The notes under the pieces: model-generated
Seen by the model: the letters and a program-made list of their open reading frames with translations, nothing else
The model's database searches: none
Told to the model about the DNA's origin: nothing
In this document: piece after piece, positions 1 to 7,947 of the stretch
Position numbering within the stretch: position 1 is the first letter of the stretch
How the letters are laid out: the number at the start of each line of letters is the position of its first letter
Origin: JBOFEH01 sp051650265
GTDB taxonomy: Bacteria; Bacillota; Clostridia; Lachnospirales; Cellulosilyticaceae
Reading direction: 5' to 3'
Assembly: GCA_051650265.1 (NCBI GenBank)
Contig: JBOFIR010000066.1
Location: forward strand, 1 to 17,374
Length of the DNA stretch: 17,374 nt
Translations under genes and position numbers: made by a program

Positions 1-50
1 ATCAACTAAACAAAGCACAAGAGTATCAGGTAAAGGGGGAGAATTAAGCT

Positions 51-2078
51 ATGTCAAATAATAGTAATCAGACGAATTGGAATCAGACAGCAGCCGAGGA
101 TAACGTATGTTGTGTCGGTCCAACAGGAGACATGGGTGCCACAGGTCAACCGGGCCTCGTGGGACCTACAGGTCCCCAAGGGCCCAAAGGAGATACAGGT
201 CCAGTAGGGTATACAGGATATGTAGGTTATACAGGCCCAACAGGCCGCAAAGGTGCTACAGGTGATGTCGGTTTGCAAGGACCTACAGGAGATACGGGGT
301 ATACTGGTCCAGATGGTTGGACGGGAGAAACAGGTGTAAGAGGCCCACAAGGCCCACAAGGTTCTCAAGGTCATCGTGGTCCACAGGGTGAAACAGGACC
401 AACAGGTCCAACAGGAGACCGTGGTGTAGAAGGTCCAATAGGTAACACAGGTCCACAAGGTGCCACAGGGGATACAGGTCCAAGAGGTCCACAAGGTGCC
501 ACAGGCTCAACAGGCCCAACAGGTGCTCAAGGTGCCACAGGTGCAACAGGCCCAACAGGCCCAACAGGCCCCAAAGGTCCAACAGGTCTGACAGGTCCGC
601 AAGGGGATCAAGGTGCTACAGGCGCTACAGGGCCACAAGGTCCAGAAGGTGATACAGGCGCTACAGGACCAAGAGGCCCATTAGGTCCAACAGGACCAAG
701 AGGCCCACAAGGTCCACAAGGCCCAACAGGTGTTCAGGGTGCACAAGGTGCTACTGGGAATACAGGCCCAACAGGACCAAGAGGTATCTTAGGCCCAACA
801 GGCGTCACGGGATTTGCAGGCCCACAAGGCCCAACAGGCTATACAGGTCCGACAGGTGAAACAGGGGACACAGGTGCTACAGGCTATACAGGGCCAACAG
901 GTATTACAGGGCCAACAGGTATTCAAGGCCCAACAGGCCCAACAGGCTATACGGGTTATACAGGTCCAACAGGCTATACTGGTTCAGAAGGTGCGATGGG
1001 GCCAACAGGTCTTACCGGACAAATAGGTTTTACAGGCCCAACAGGTAATACAGGTGCCACAGGTACCACAGGCCCAACAGGTATTACAGGTCCAACAGGT
1101 CCTAGAGGGTATACAGGGCCACAAGGTCCAACAGGGCCACAAGGCTCAACAGGATATACAGGTCCAGCGGGTCCAACAGGTGACACAGGACCAACGGGCC
1201 CAACAGGTATTCAGGGTCCAACAGGAGCTACAGGGGATACAGGTCCAACAGGCCCAACGGGCCCAACAGGATATACAGGATATACAGGATATACAGGATA
1301 TACAGGCCCAACAGGCCCAACAGGGTATACAGGGTATACAGGCTTAATGGGAGTCATAGGTGATACAGGATATACAGGATATACAGGCCCAACAGGAGCT
1401 ACAGGAGCTACAGGAGCTACAGGACCCACAGGACCAGTAGGCGCTACAGGCCCTGTGGGATACCAAGGCGCTACAGGTATTACAGGTGTTACAGGCCCAA
1501 CAGGTACAGTAGGTGCTACAGGGGATACGGGTATAGTAGGAGCAAATGCAGAAACAAGTACAGATTGCTGCTGTCAACAAGGATTACGACGAGCATTAGA
1601 TATTCTTCGAACAAATACAGCTACAGGTGTAACCATTCATACCAGACAAACACAGTTTGGTGGTGGAACCTATAGTATTGCCAGTGTTAATAATGGTACA
1701 GTGCGGATTCAATCAGGGGCAACAATATATGACATCAATATTTGTGATATTGCCTATGTCACATTTGTAACACCATCATTATTCCAGCAATCACCTGTTA
1801 ATACCACAACAGCAGACTCTGTCACTACTCCAGGTAGCTTTGACTATTGTGGTACCCAGGTAGGCGGCACAGGTCCAGACTGGATGTGCTGCTGTAATAG
1901 GCAGTTAGGTGTGAATTTACTCAATGTAGACACGTATGTGGATACAACAGCACCAACTCAACGTGTTAATATTCAGTCTCTGATTGCCATTTGTACGGAT
2001 ACAGCATGGGTGAGAATGACTAATAACAACTATGCGCTCATTTCACTATGCCAAGTCACCTCAATGGATCAACTCTAA
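51..2078 (+). CDS. Collagen-like spore-surface (exosporium/BclA-type) protein
   Basis: A 675-residue protein in three parts. Residues 1-22 are a short Asn/Gln-rich leader ending in a Cys pair just before the repeats. Residues 23-499 are 159 consecutive Gly-X-Y triplets with no interruption, mostly GPT, GAT, GYT, GDT and GPQ. Residues 500-675 are a non-repetitive domain with CCC clusters near its start (506-508) and middle. I see no signal peptide, sortase motif or membrane segment, as expected for a protein made in the mother cell and assembled on the spore. Known family behaviour: bacterial collagen-like proteins such as BclA form trimeric filaments on the exosporium, often O-glycosylated on threonine. 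The Thr-rich Y positions and nearby glycosyltransferases fit this. The C-terminal domain is not one I recognise. The ATG follows AAAGGGGGAGA at a suitable distance. Its promoter lies mostly outside the window. Confidence 0.85.
   Translation: MSNNSNQTNWNQTAAEDNVCCVGPTGDMGATGQPGLVGPTGPQGPKGDTGPVGYTGYVGYTGPTGRKGATGDVGLQGPTGDTGYTGPDGWTGETGVRGPQGPQGSQGHRGPQGETGPTGPTGDRGVEGPIGNTGPQGATGDTGPRGPQGATGSTGPTGAQGATGATGPTGPTGPKGPTGLTGPQGDQGATGATGPQGPEGDTGATGPRGPLGPTGPRGPQGPQGPTGVQGAQGATGNTGPTGPRGILGPTGVTGFAGPQGPTGYTGPTGETGDTGATGYTGPTGITGPTGIQGPTGPTGYTGYTGPTGYTGSEGAMGPTGLTGQIGFTGPTGNTGATGTTGPTGITGPTGPRGYTGPQGPTGPQGSTGYTGPAGPTGDTGPTGPTGIQGPTGATGDTGPTGPTGPTGYTGYTGYTGYTGPTGPTGYTGYTGLMGVIGDTGYTGYTGPTGATGATGATGPTGPVGATGPVGYQGATGITGVTGPTGTVGATGDTGIVGANAETSTDCCCQQGLRRALDILRTNTATGVTIHTRQTQFGGGTYSIASVNNGTVRIQSGATIYDINICDIAYVTFVTPSLFQQSPVNTTTADSVTTPGSFDYCGTQVGGTGPDWMCCCNRQLGVNLLNVDTYVDTTAPTQRVNIQSLIAICTDTAWVRMTNNNYALISLCQVTSMDQL
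1269..1304 (+). repeat. Tandem 9-base repeat (4 copies) inside the collagen gene
   Basis: Four perfect head-to-tail copies of GGATATACA, each encoding Gly-Tyr-Thr. The unit is a multiple of three, so copy changes would alter filament length without shifting frame. Confidence 0.85.
1395..1421 (+). repeat. Tandem 9-base repeat (3 copies) inside the collagen gene
   Basis: Three perfect head-to-tail copies of GGAGCTACA, encoding Gly-Ala-Thr. Same in-frame slippage potential as the GYT array upstream. Confidence 0.8.
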
Positions 2079-2095
2079 TCTTATAAAGTTATTCT

Positions 2096-2137
2096 AAGTG
2101 CCCTATTGGTCCTAACGTCCAATAGGGCACTTTTTGT
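2096..2137 (+). terminator. Strong intrinsic terminator of the collagen-like gene
   Basis: A perfect 12-bp stem (GTGCCCTATTGG at 2098-2109 pairing with 2119-2130), a 9-base loop and an immediate run of five T. Two A residues before the stem can extend pairing into the T run. Confidence 0.95.
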
Positions 2138-2156
2138 AGGTATATTGCATATACTA
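2129..2156 (+). promoter_or_regulatory. Predicted sigma-K-type promoter for the DUF1835 gene
   Basis: AC at 2129-2130, a 17-base spacer, and CATATACTA at 2148-2156 match the sigma-K pattern AC-N16/17-CATANNNTA. The -35 AC is the last two bases of the preceding terminator stem. The start codon lies 41 bases further on. Confidence 0.6.
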
Positions 2157-2196
2157 TTGAGGGATGTTGATATCAAAAAATTAGAGGAGGTTCAGT

Positions 2197-3009
2197 ATGG
2201 GAGAGTATATGCATATTGTAACAGAGAATTTGGGTGTAGGAATGGTCATGAGAGGGGAAGAGCCTCAAAAACGTGACGTATTTTGTAGAATGATTCAAGA
2301 GTTTACAGACCATTTAGGAATAGGTCCTATTAATCAGTATGTATTTGCTTCACAAGAGCGCAAGCAGTGGCTCAGTGAGATTTTGACAGTGAGAGGAACA
2401 GACTATGATTTTGAAGTGGAAGATGTGGTAGAAAACTTATTACTTCCTATCAAAATGGATGAAATTGCAGCAGATCAAAAAATCGTGATCTGGCATGCAG
2501 ATAATGTGAGAGACCAACTTGCGCTTAGGTATTTGGTAAGTGAGTATGGTGATTATCCACTTTATGAAGCCAATGTATCCCAACATATTTTACGACAAGA
2601 AGAGGACAAAACGGAGTATGTTAAAACGATTTTGGAATGTACGCAGGATCAGATGAGCGAATCCTTTAAAGAATTTGTGGCTATAAGTGATGAGAGAAAG
2701 GCGATGCTTCAACAAGAGTGGGAAGAACTGAAGACACGTACCAGTGTGCTAAGAGTATTAAAAGACGGTCAGATTGTAGACCTAGAAGAAACAGCTTATG
2801 ATCAAGCGATACAAGATGCAGTAGATAGCGAAGAAGCATACCCTATTCAGCAAATCATGAGAGATGTGAACCGTAAGGCAAGAGAAGATGGGGATGTGCC
2901 GAGTAAGCTGTGGTTAGAGTATAGAATTCAAAAGATGGTAGCTGAAGGGGTATTGGTAGCTGAAGATGAATCCCCTAATCTGGGCCTTGTAAAGGTCAAA
3001 AAACAATAG
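2197..3009 (+). CDS. DUF1835/DUF3658 domain protein
   Basis: A 270-residue soluble protein with no signal peptide or membrane segment. Residues about 5-130 resemble DUF1835: an HIV strand near the start, LGIGPI around 41-46, a following Trp (WLSEIL), then IVIWHADNVRDQLALRYL. Residues about 165-265 resemble DUF3658, with LQQEWEELK, a segment like LRVLKDGQIVDLEE, and a charged C-terminal region that looks like a small winged-helix fold. The biochemical role of these domains is not established, so I assign none. The ATG follows GAGGAGG with a 6-base gap. The gene is monocistronic between a predicted sigma-K promoter and a bidirectional terminator, which suggests late-sporulation expression. The domain call rests on pattern recall, not a profile search. 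Confidence 0.75.
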   Translation: MGEYMHIVTENLGVGMVMRGEEPQKRDVFCRMIQEFTDHLGIGPINQYVFASQERKQWLSEILTVRGTDYDFEVEDVVENLLLPIKMDEIAADQKIVIWHADNVRDQLALRYLVSEYGDYPLYEANVSQHILRQEEDKTEYVKTILECTQDQMSESFKEFVAISDERKAMLQQEWEELKTRTSVLRVLKDGQIVDLEETAYDQAIQDAVDSEEAYPIQQIMRDVNRKAREDGDVPSKLWLEYRIQKMVAEGVLVAEDESPNLGLVKVKKQ

Positions 3010-3030
3010 TTTATCCCTATATTTCAATCA

Positions 3031-3061
3031 TAAAAGGTGCCTGTGAGAAGGCACCTTTTAT
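3031..3061. terminator. Bidirectional intrinsic terminator between convergent genes
   Basis: An 11-bp perfect stem (TAAAAGGTGCC at 3031-3041 with its complement at 3050-3060) and an 8-base loop. The A-tract on the left arm and T-tract on the right arm let it act on both strands, serving the DUF1835 gene and the convergent glycosyltransferase. Confidence 0.9.
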
Positions 3062-3080
3062 TGTAAGTTTGTAGACCCTA

Positions 3081-4172
3081 TTAGTGATTATAGCGTGCAA
3101 GGCATAGATTGAGATTGGTTTGTAGACGCTCATCATTTGGGGCAAAAGTAAGCGCTTGACGTGCAAAAGCAATGGCTTTAGCGCCTAGACCAAGGTAATA
3201 ACAGCTAATTGCAGCGTAGTCATAGAAGAGATAGCCCCAACAATCAGGATCATCTAGATAAGAGCCAGTAGGTTTAGCGATCAGGAGAGCTTCTTCTGCC
3301 ATATGATACACAGTAGGCCAATCATGTTGATGGTAGGCCAACGTAGCCATGCCGAGATAGGGCTCGCGGGTATGAGGGGCTTCACCAATAGCTTTGTAGA
3401 ACCAAGCTTTTGCGTCCGCAAGCTGGCCCATATACATATAAGACTGTGCAATATACCGCATAGAAGCGCAGCGTTCATCTGCCCACAAAGCATTTGGCAA
3501 CTGCAGATGTTTTTTGAGTGTGTCAATACACTCTTCGTATTTGCCATAATACATGTATTCACGACCTAAATAATGGATATTACGGTCATAGGTAGGGAAG
3601 AGTTTGGCAGAGAGTTCTAAGAGTGGTAAGTACTGAGCGCGTGATTTGGTATGATCTTGAAGATGTGTGATGCGTAGTTCGGGCGTATCGGTATAAATCA
3701 TAGGGTCTGTACCTGAATAATCAAGTATTTCATGAACTGGATAAATCCATCTAAAGTCACGTCTTGCATGGATTTTTTGGGCAGATGAAGTTTTGCGTGC
3801 GTTGCCCTCGCTATCACGTTGCCAAACAAAAGTATAGCGCATGACTTTGGTGTAAGGTGTCCAAGCATTTTCTAAAATATCTCGCCAGCCAGGATCAAAT
3901 ACTTCGTCTAAGTCAGTACAGATGCAGATATCCACATCATCAGGAATGGCATCTATACACTTATTACGTGCTTCATCAAATCGCCAAGGGGAGATGCTAA
4001 TGGTGTGAGTATAAACATTTTCTTTTGATTTTAACATTTCTACACTTTTGTCGGTAGAGCCTGTATCGCAGACAACTATGTAATCAGCTTCACTCATAGA
4101 CTCAACCCAACGATCAATAAATTTTTCTTCGTTTTTACAAATCGCATAGACACAAATTTTGTATTTTTTCAT
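3081..4172 (-). CDS. Family 2 glycosyltransferase with TPR-like C-terminus
   Basis: A 363-residue protein likely to transfer a sugar from a nucleotide donor. The N-terminal GT-A domain (about 1-150) shows the family 2 opening CVYAICKNEE, the VCDTGSTDKS loop at about 34-43, the metal-binding DLDE at 87-90, and FRWIYPVHEIL around 140-150, a signature of TPR-linked family 2 enzymes. The rest (about 185-360) is helical with TPR-like repeats, probably for binding a protein acceptor. No membrane segment is visible. The ATG is preceded on the minus strand by an AGGAGG. It is the only gene here on the minus strand outside the mirrored cassette. Spore-surface protein glycosylation is the likely role by context. 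It is related to the 11002-12114 enzyme, but acceptor and sugar cannot be read from sequence. Confidence 0.82.
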   Translation of the reverse strand: MKKYKICVYAICKNEEKFIDRWVESMSEADYIVVCDTGSTDKSVEMLKSKENVYTHTISISPWRFDEARNKCIDAIPDDVDICICTDLDEVFDPGWRDILENAWTPYTKVMRYTFVWQRDSEGNARKTSSAQKIHARRDFRWIYPVHEILDYSGTDPMIYTDTPELRITHLQDHTKSRAQYLPLLELSAKLFPTYDRNIHYLGREYMYYGKYEECIDTLKKHLQLPNALWADERCASMRYIAQSYMYMGQLADAKAWFYKAIGEAPHTREPYLGMATLAYHQHDWPTVYHMAEEALLIAKPTGSYLDDPDCWGYLFYDYAAISCYYLGLGAKAIAFARQALTFAPNDERLQTNLNLCLARYNH

Positions 4173-4511
4173 GATGGCCTCCTAGGGTGTATCAAAAATT
4201 CATCACTTTATATGTATGAGATTTAAAATAGAGAAAGACCACGAACAAGCTTAAAAAAAGTAAATAGCAAATCATCTGCTATTATTTGCAGTAAATATAT
4301 AACATTTTAAAATAAAGTGCATAAATTAATAATGAAGAAAGAAAAATGTCACAATTTAACGACTTAAGAATAAATCCTAAAGATAATAAATTCTTGAGAA
4401 GGAGAGTGATGTAGAAACTGTTAGAGATGCCTATAAAAGACACACTTAATGTCTAGAAAAAGCATATGATATAGGGAAAGAAATTTGTAGAAAAAGGGGG
4501 AAAATGGTTAT
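4173..4511. other. AT-rich intergenic region between divergent genes
   Basis: 339 bases between the reverse-strand glycosyltransferase and the forward SPOCS operon. It holds the glycosyltransferase ribosome binding site at its left edge and a predicted sigma-K promoter for the SPOCS operon near its right edge. I see no convincing ORF, RNA gene or strong hairpin in the middle. For the glycosyltransferase I found no clear promoter match. Confidence 0.6.
4444..4471 (+). promoter_or_regulatory. Predicted sigma-K-type promoter for the forward SPOCS operon
   Basis: AC at 4444-4445, 17-base spacer, CATATGATA at 4463-4471, matching AC-N16/17-CATANNNTA. The first gene starts 41 bases downstream. Confidence 0.6.
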
Positions 4512-4985
4512 ATGAGCAGCAAAATGAGAGATCTCATCCAGTACGAAGGGATTAGTAATATACCACTTTGTACAACCAAACAAGATTACAAGCAAAGTAA
4601 TCTACAAGGTATACTATGCATCCCAACATGTAAGCCGGATATGGAGCAAATGGTTAAGGTGTGGGGAAAGATAGATATTCAAAGCTATGAAGTTGTTGCA
4701 ACACCTGTGGGAACATCTATGGAAGGACAGCAACTTACAGGCTGTAAATTAATGTTAGTAGGTGAACTTAAGCTAAAGGTACAATATGTGGCTTGTGATG
4801 AGACAAGGACAGTGCATACAGCCCATTTTATGGTACCATTCTGTGAATATATTATATTGCCAAAGAGTTATAATGCGCAAATGTATGGAAAACCACAAGC
4901 TTTTATAGAAGATATTCATGTGAATGCTATGAATTGTAGATGTTTCTTCTATAATGTAATGGTTCTCTTTACGGTTAGAAATTAA
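4512..4985 (+). CDS. Single SPOCS (DUF3794) domain spore protein, cassette 1 gene A
   Basis: A 157-residue protein. Residues about 36-117 match the SPOCS/DUF3794 pattern: KPDMEQ at 41-46, the core TPVGTSMEGQQLTGCKL at 64-80, a beta-rich LKVQYVA stretch, and VHTAHFMVPF. The N-terminal 35 residues are variable. Known family context: SPOCS domains occur in spore assembly proteins such as SipL of Clostridioides difficile, which binds SpoIVA; here the LysM domain of SipL is absent. It has several Cys residues (C20, C36, C40, C111, C142, C144). The ATG lies 11 bases after AGGGGG, a long but usable gap. It is the first gene of a three-gene operon, 16 bases ahead of the next start, and pairs with the reverse-strand gene at 8449-8937. 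Confidence 0.82.
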   Translation: MSSKMRDLIQYEGISNIPLCTTKQDYKQSNLQGILCIPTCKPDMEQMVKVWGKIDIQSYEVVATPVGTSMEGQQLTGCKLMLVGELKLKVQYVACDETRTVHTAHFMVPFCEYIILPKSYNAQMYGKPQAFIEDIHVNAMNCRCFFYNVMVLFTVRN

Positions 4986-5001
4986 ACGGGGAGGGACGAT
5001 G

Positions 5002-5475
5002 ATGGCATATAATTTTAGTGGAAGTAACTTTCCGACAAATCCAAAGTATTTTAAAGAAGAGACAGTCATGGAGATACTTAAACTCAGTGACAATATGGTG
5101 AATATCGAAAGAATTATAGATATTATGGTAGATCCAATTGTAACAAACGTAGAAATTATAGCAACTGAACAGGGGACTTCTAGTGAAGGGCAGGTGCTTA
5201 CAGGCTATAAATTGTTAGTGGAAGTGACATTACGGGAAAAAGTACTTTATGTAGGGTGTATTCCAACTCAACCAGTGCAAGGTGCGCACTTTGATATCAC
5301 AAAAGTTCTCTATATTGTGCCCCCTTCAAAAATAGGAGACACAACCATCTGTGACCTTGTTGCAGCTGGGCGTATCAAGGTTAACCCTTATATTGAAAAA
5401 GTTCATGCAAGGATATTAGATTGTCGTACGATTCAAAAGTGCGTTTCGCTATTCTTAGATATGGTAATTATTTAA
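5002..5475 (+). CDS. Single SPOCS (DUF3794) domain spore protein, cassette 1 gene B
   Basis: A 157-residue protein with the SPOCS core at about 55-71 (TEQGTSSEGQVLTGYKL), followed by VLYVG, a QGAHFD segment and a C-terminal IEKVHARILDCRTIQKCVSLF. The N-terminal part carries FKEETVMEI in place of the leader seen in gene A. Two adjacent ATG codons exist at 4999 and 5002; GGGGAGG at 4988-4994 gives a 7-base gap to the second, so I chose 5002. The closest relative in the window is the reverse-strand gene at 7948-8436, which shares the FKD/FKEET leader, the YIE-V region and the IHKCVSVF/IQKCVSLF end. Function is inferred to be assembly or anchoring in the spore coat or exosporium. Confidence 0.82.
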   Translation: MAYNFSGSNFPTNPKYFKEETVMEILKLSDNMVNIERIIDIMVDPIVTNVEIIATEQGTSSEGQVLTGYKLLVEVTLREKVLYVGCIPTQPVQGAHFDITKVLYIVPPSKIGDTTICDLVAAGRIKVNPYIEKVHARILDCRTIQKCVSLFLDMVII

Positions 5476-5500
5476 AAAGTGAAGGAAAGGAGTGAAAAAG

Positions 5501-6688
5501 ATGCTAATTAATAAAACAGCCAATGTGCAAACAGCAGCAGTAGGAGATCAAGTGACATTTACACTGCAAGTAATCAATAACGATGCATTTCCAATTAATA
5601 ATGTGCAGATTACAGATGTTATCCCACGTGAATTACAGTTTGTTACAGGAAGTCTCAAGGTTAATGGTCAAAGTAGGCAGGGGGATATTGGTACCAGTAT
5701 CATTATAGGAACACTGGATGCAGGAGCTATGGCCTCTATAAGGTTTGATGTCACTGTCTTAAATCAAGGAGATGGTACAGTTGTCAATGTCGCAACAGGA
5801 ACGTATAGTTATCAAGCACCCGGAATGTTAGCGCCAGAGTTTGCAACTGTAAGTAGTCAAGACTTTGTACTTGTAGTAATTGATCCAACTATTAGTGTTA
5901 CAAAAGTAGCAAGTCAAACGGCAGTAGGTCTTGGAGATGTATTCTATTTTACACTGACGTTAGAACATTTAGGAGATGTGACGCTCAGTAATGTAATTGT
6001 GCAAGATGTATTAAATGCTGCATTTTCATTAGTGCCAGGAACCCTTACAGTTAATAGTCAGGTTGTAATGGATCCTGATTTAGCAAGGGGCATTGTAATA
6101 CCAAATCTTCAAGGTGGTTCAGCTGCAATTATCAGTTTTGCTGTAAAGGTAAATGGAGGATCTAGTACGGGATGTATCACAAACGTTGCCAATGTAACAG
6201 GCACATTTGTTTATCCTAATGGTACGTTAGCTACTAAAACATGGAAATCCAATCCAGTTAGAATCTATGTAGGCGTTACAAACTTCAAACAAATTACATT
6301 AGATGCAACGTTTAATGTGCCATTACAAAAGCCTGACATGGAAGATATTAGTGGTGTAACAGCAACAATTGACATTTTAGATTCTTATGTTATTCCTACA
6401 GCATCAGGTGTATCTAATGAAGGACAGATTTTAACAGGAAATAAGCTTGTTGTGAATGGAGTTATTAAGATCATTATGACGTATACTGCACTTACTGCAA
6501 CTCAAGATATGTATGCAGTTTATTGTGAAATACCTTTTGGAACATTTATCGTGTTGCCAATTGATTACAAACCTGGATATAGAGTAGAGCCTATTGCCAT
6601 TGTAGAAAAAGCAAGCTACTCCATGGAAGATGCAAGAAAGTTCTATGTGAATACTGCAATTCTTATTAAAGCAGCAGTATTAATATAA
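5501..6688 (+). CDS. DUF11-DUF11-SPOCS spore protein, cassette 1 gene C
   Basis: A 395-residue protein with two Ig-like DUF11 repeats followed by a SPOCS domain. The first repeat (about 3-125) has KTANVQTAAVGDQVTFTLQV, ITDVIPREL and FVTGSLKVNG. The second (about 130-255) has SVTKVASQTAVGLGD and LVPGTLTVNS. The SPOCS domain (about 265-395) carries TASGVSNEGQILTGNKL at 300-316 and IPFGTFIVLP. DUF11 repeats usually form extended stalks on surface proteins, yet there is no signal peptide, consistent with assembly on the spore from the mother-cell cytoplasm. A GTG at 5492 would extend the frame, but it overlaps AAGGAG (5487-5492), while ATG at 5501 has an ideal 8-base gap. It has the same architecture and nearly the same length as the reverse-strand gene at 6743-7927. 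Confidence 0.85.
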   Translation: MLINKTANVQTAAVGDQVTFTLQVINNDAFPINNVQITDVIPRELQFVTGSLKVNGQSRQGDIGTSIIIGTLDAGAMASIRFDVTVLNQGDGTVVNVATGTYSYQAPGMLAPEFATVSSQDFVLVVIDPTISVTKVASQTAVGLGDVFYFTLTLEHLGDVTLSNVIVQDVLNAAFSLVPGTLTVNSQVVMDPDLARGIVIPNLQGGSAAIISFAVKVNGGSSTGCITNVANVTGTFVYPNGTLATKTWKSNPVRIYVGVTNFKQITLDATFNVPLQKPDMEDISGVTATIDILDSYVIPTASGVSNEGQILTGNKLVVNGVIKIIMTYTALTATQDMYAVYCEIPFGTFIVLPIDYKPGYRVEPIAIVEKASYSMEDARKFYVNTAILIKAAVLI

Positions 6689-6698
6689 GTAGGTAAAT

Positions 6699-6735
6699 AA
6701 AAAGCTAGGAGATTGAATTCATTCCCTAGCTTTTT
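6699..6735. terminator. Bidirectional terminator at the axis of the mirrored cassettes
   Basis: AAAAAGCTAGG at 6699-6709 pairs with CCTAGCTTTTT at 6725-6735 around a loop of about 15 bases. A and T tracts on the two arms make it functional in both directions, ending both convergent operons. Confidence 0.88.
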
Positions 6736-6742
6736 ATAGCAT

Positions 6743-7927
6743 TTATTTGACTCTTGCAACTAAGAGCAATGTGATGTTGGTAGAAACACCACGGCAACTT
6801 ACCATATCAGCTTCAACATTTTCAATAATAGCATTGACTTCAACTTGTTGGCCTGGTGTATAGTCAGGAGGAAGAATAATGAATGTACCAAATGGGAGTG
6901 AACAGTGATAAGAGTGAACAGGTTGAGATTCAAGCGCTGCAGTGTATTCGATACTGATGCAAATATTGCCATGTACAATGAGTTTATAGCCAGATAAAAC
7001 TTGCCCACTTGTAGAAGTTGCACTGAGTGTTTGGATTGGATATGAATTGAGGATTTCGATATCTACAGCAACTTCATCATTGAGGTCTTCGATGTTTGGT
7101 TTCACGCGAGGTACTTCGCAGTATTTGTCAAGCATCAGTTGTTTGAATGGAATACGTGCTTCTACACACACAGTAGCGACATTAGATGTTTTGGAGCCTG
7201 TTACACCATTTGGTTGTACGTAGTCAAATACAGCAGTTGCCTGATTACAGATCTCGCAGCCAGTAGTAGAGGTCACCATACCTTGGTAAGATACCCATAC
7301 TTCGGTTGTAGGTGTCAGCGTACCGAGGTCAACGCCTTGAGCAAGATTGACATCATTAACTACAGCGTTATTGACTTTGAAGCTACCAGGAACAAGTGTG
7401 AGGCAGCTAGGAAGAATATCGGTAAAACTAATAGAGTAAGCTGAGAGATCACCTGTGTTTTTAACGACTACAGAGTACGTGATAAGAGAGTTGAAAGATG
7501 CCGTTTCTTTGTCAGCCGTTTTTGTAACAGTAAGTTGTGCCAAGTAAACGTCTATGGTGTTGACATTACTATCAACTGTGCCAATGATGGATTGACCATC
7601 AGCATTTTGATAAGTGAAATAACCTGTACTTGTGTTTTTAAGTATGCCACCAGCAGGTTTGCCAATAAGAGCAGCTTTGAACGTGATAGGGATCATAGCT
7701 CCGGCTGTAACAGCACCTACTTCAATACCGGTAAGAATACTATCAGTAGGCATAGGTGTTGCGCCAACGACAATACTACCATCTACGAAGTCAAGTTCAG
7801 GTGTTAATAAATCTTTAACGAGGACACTTGTGTAGTCGAAGGTATCATTATTTTCAACAGTCAGTGTATAAGTAATGATATCCCCAACGGTAGCTTCATT
7901 TACATTAGATATTTTTTTTAGGATCAT
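6743..7927 (-). CDS. DUF11-DUF11-SPOCS spore protein, cassette 2 gene C'
   Basis: A 394-residue protein, the mirror partner of the gene at 5501-6688. Repeat one (about 1-125) has KKISNVNEATVGDIITYTL and LLTPELDFVDGS. Repeat two (about 130-255) has TVTKTADKETASFNS and LVPGSFKVNN. The SPOCS domain (about 265-394) has TLSATSTSGQVLSGYKL and LPFGTFIILPPDY. The glutamate of the usual EGQ.LTG core is a Gly-preceding Ser here, so the core is slightly degenerate. I chose ATG at 7927 because the residues aligned with the paralogue begin there (MILKK versus MLINK); an upstream in-frame ATG at 7987 would overlap the preceding gene. The ribosome binding site AAAGG sits about 11 bases away, weaker than its neighbours. 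Probable third gene of a reverse operon. Confidence 0.84.
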   Translation of the reverse strand: MILKKISNVNEATVGDIITYTLTVENNDTFDYTSVLVKDLLTPELDFVDGSIVVGATPMPTDSILTGIEVGAVTAGAMIPITFKAALIGKPAGGILKNTSTGYFTYQNADGQSIIGTVDSNVNTIDVYLAQLTVTKTADKETASFNSLITYSVVVKNTGDLSAYSISFTDILPSCLTLVPGSFKVNNAVVNDVNLAQGVDLGTLTPTTEVWVSYQGMVTSTTGCEICNQATAVFDYVQPNGVTGSKTSNVATVCVEARIPFKQLMLDKYCEVPRVKPNIEDLNDEVAVDIEILNSYPIQTLSATSTSGQVLSGYKLIVHGNICISIEYTAALESQPVHSYHCSLPFGTFIILPPDYTPGQQVEVNAIIENVEADMVSCRGVSTNITLLLVARVK

Positions 7928-7947
7928 TTTGTCATCAACCTTTCTTC

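Noticed and set aside
117..1545. CRISPR-like or satellite repeats
   Set aside because: The repeats are 9-base coding units without unique spacers of constant length.
54..1580. Several long open frames on both strands inside the collagen-like gene
   Set aside because: They arise from the periodic Gly-X-Y codons; they have biased composition, no ribosome binding sites and overlap a clearly real gene.
4399..4414. AAGGAG followed by ATG-TAG, a possible start-stop leader
   Set aside because: It lies upstream of the predicted promoter for the SPOCS operon, so it is unlikely to be in that transcript; no ORF follows.
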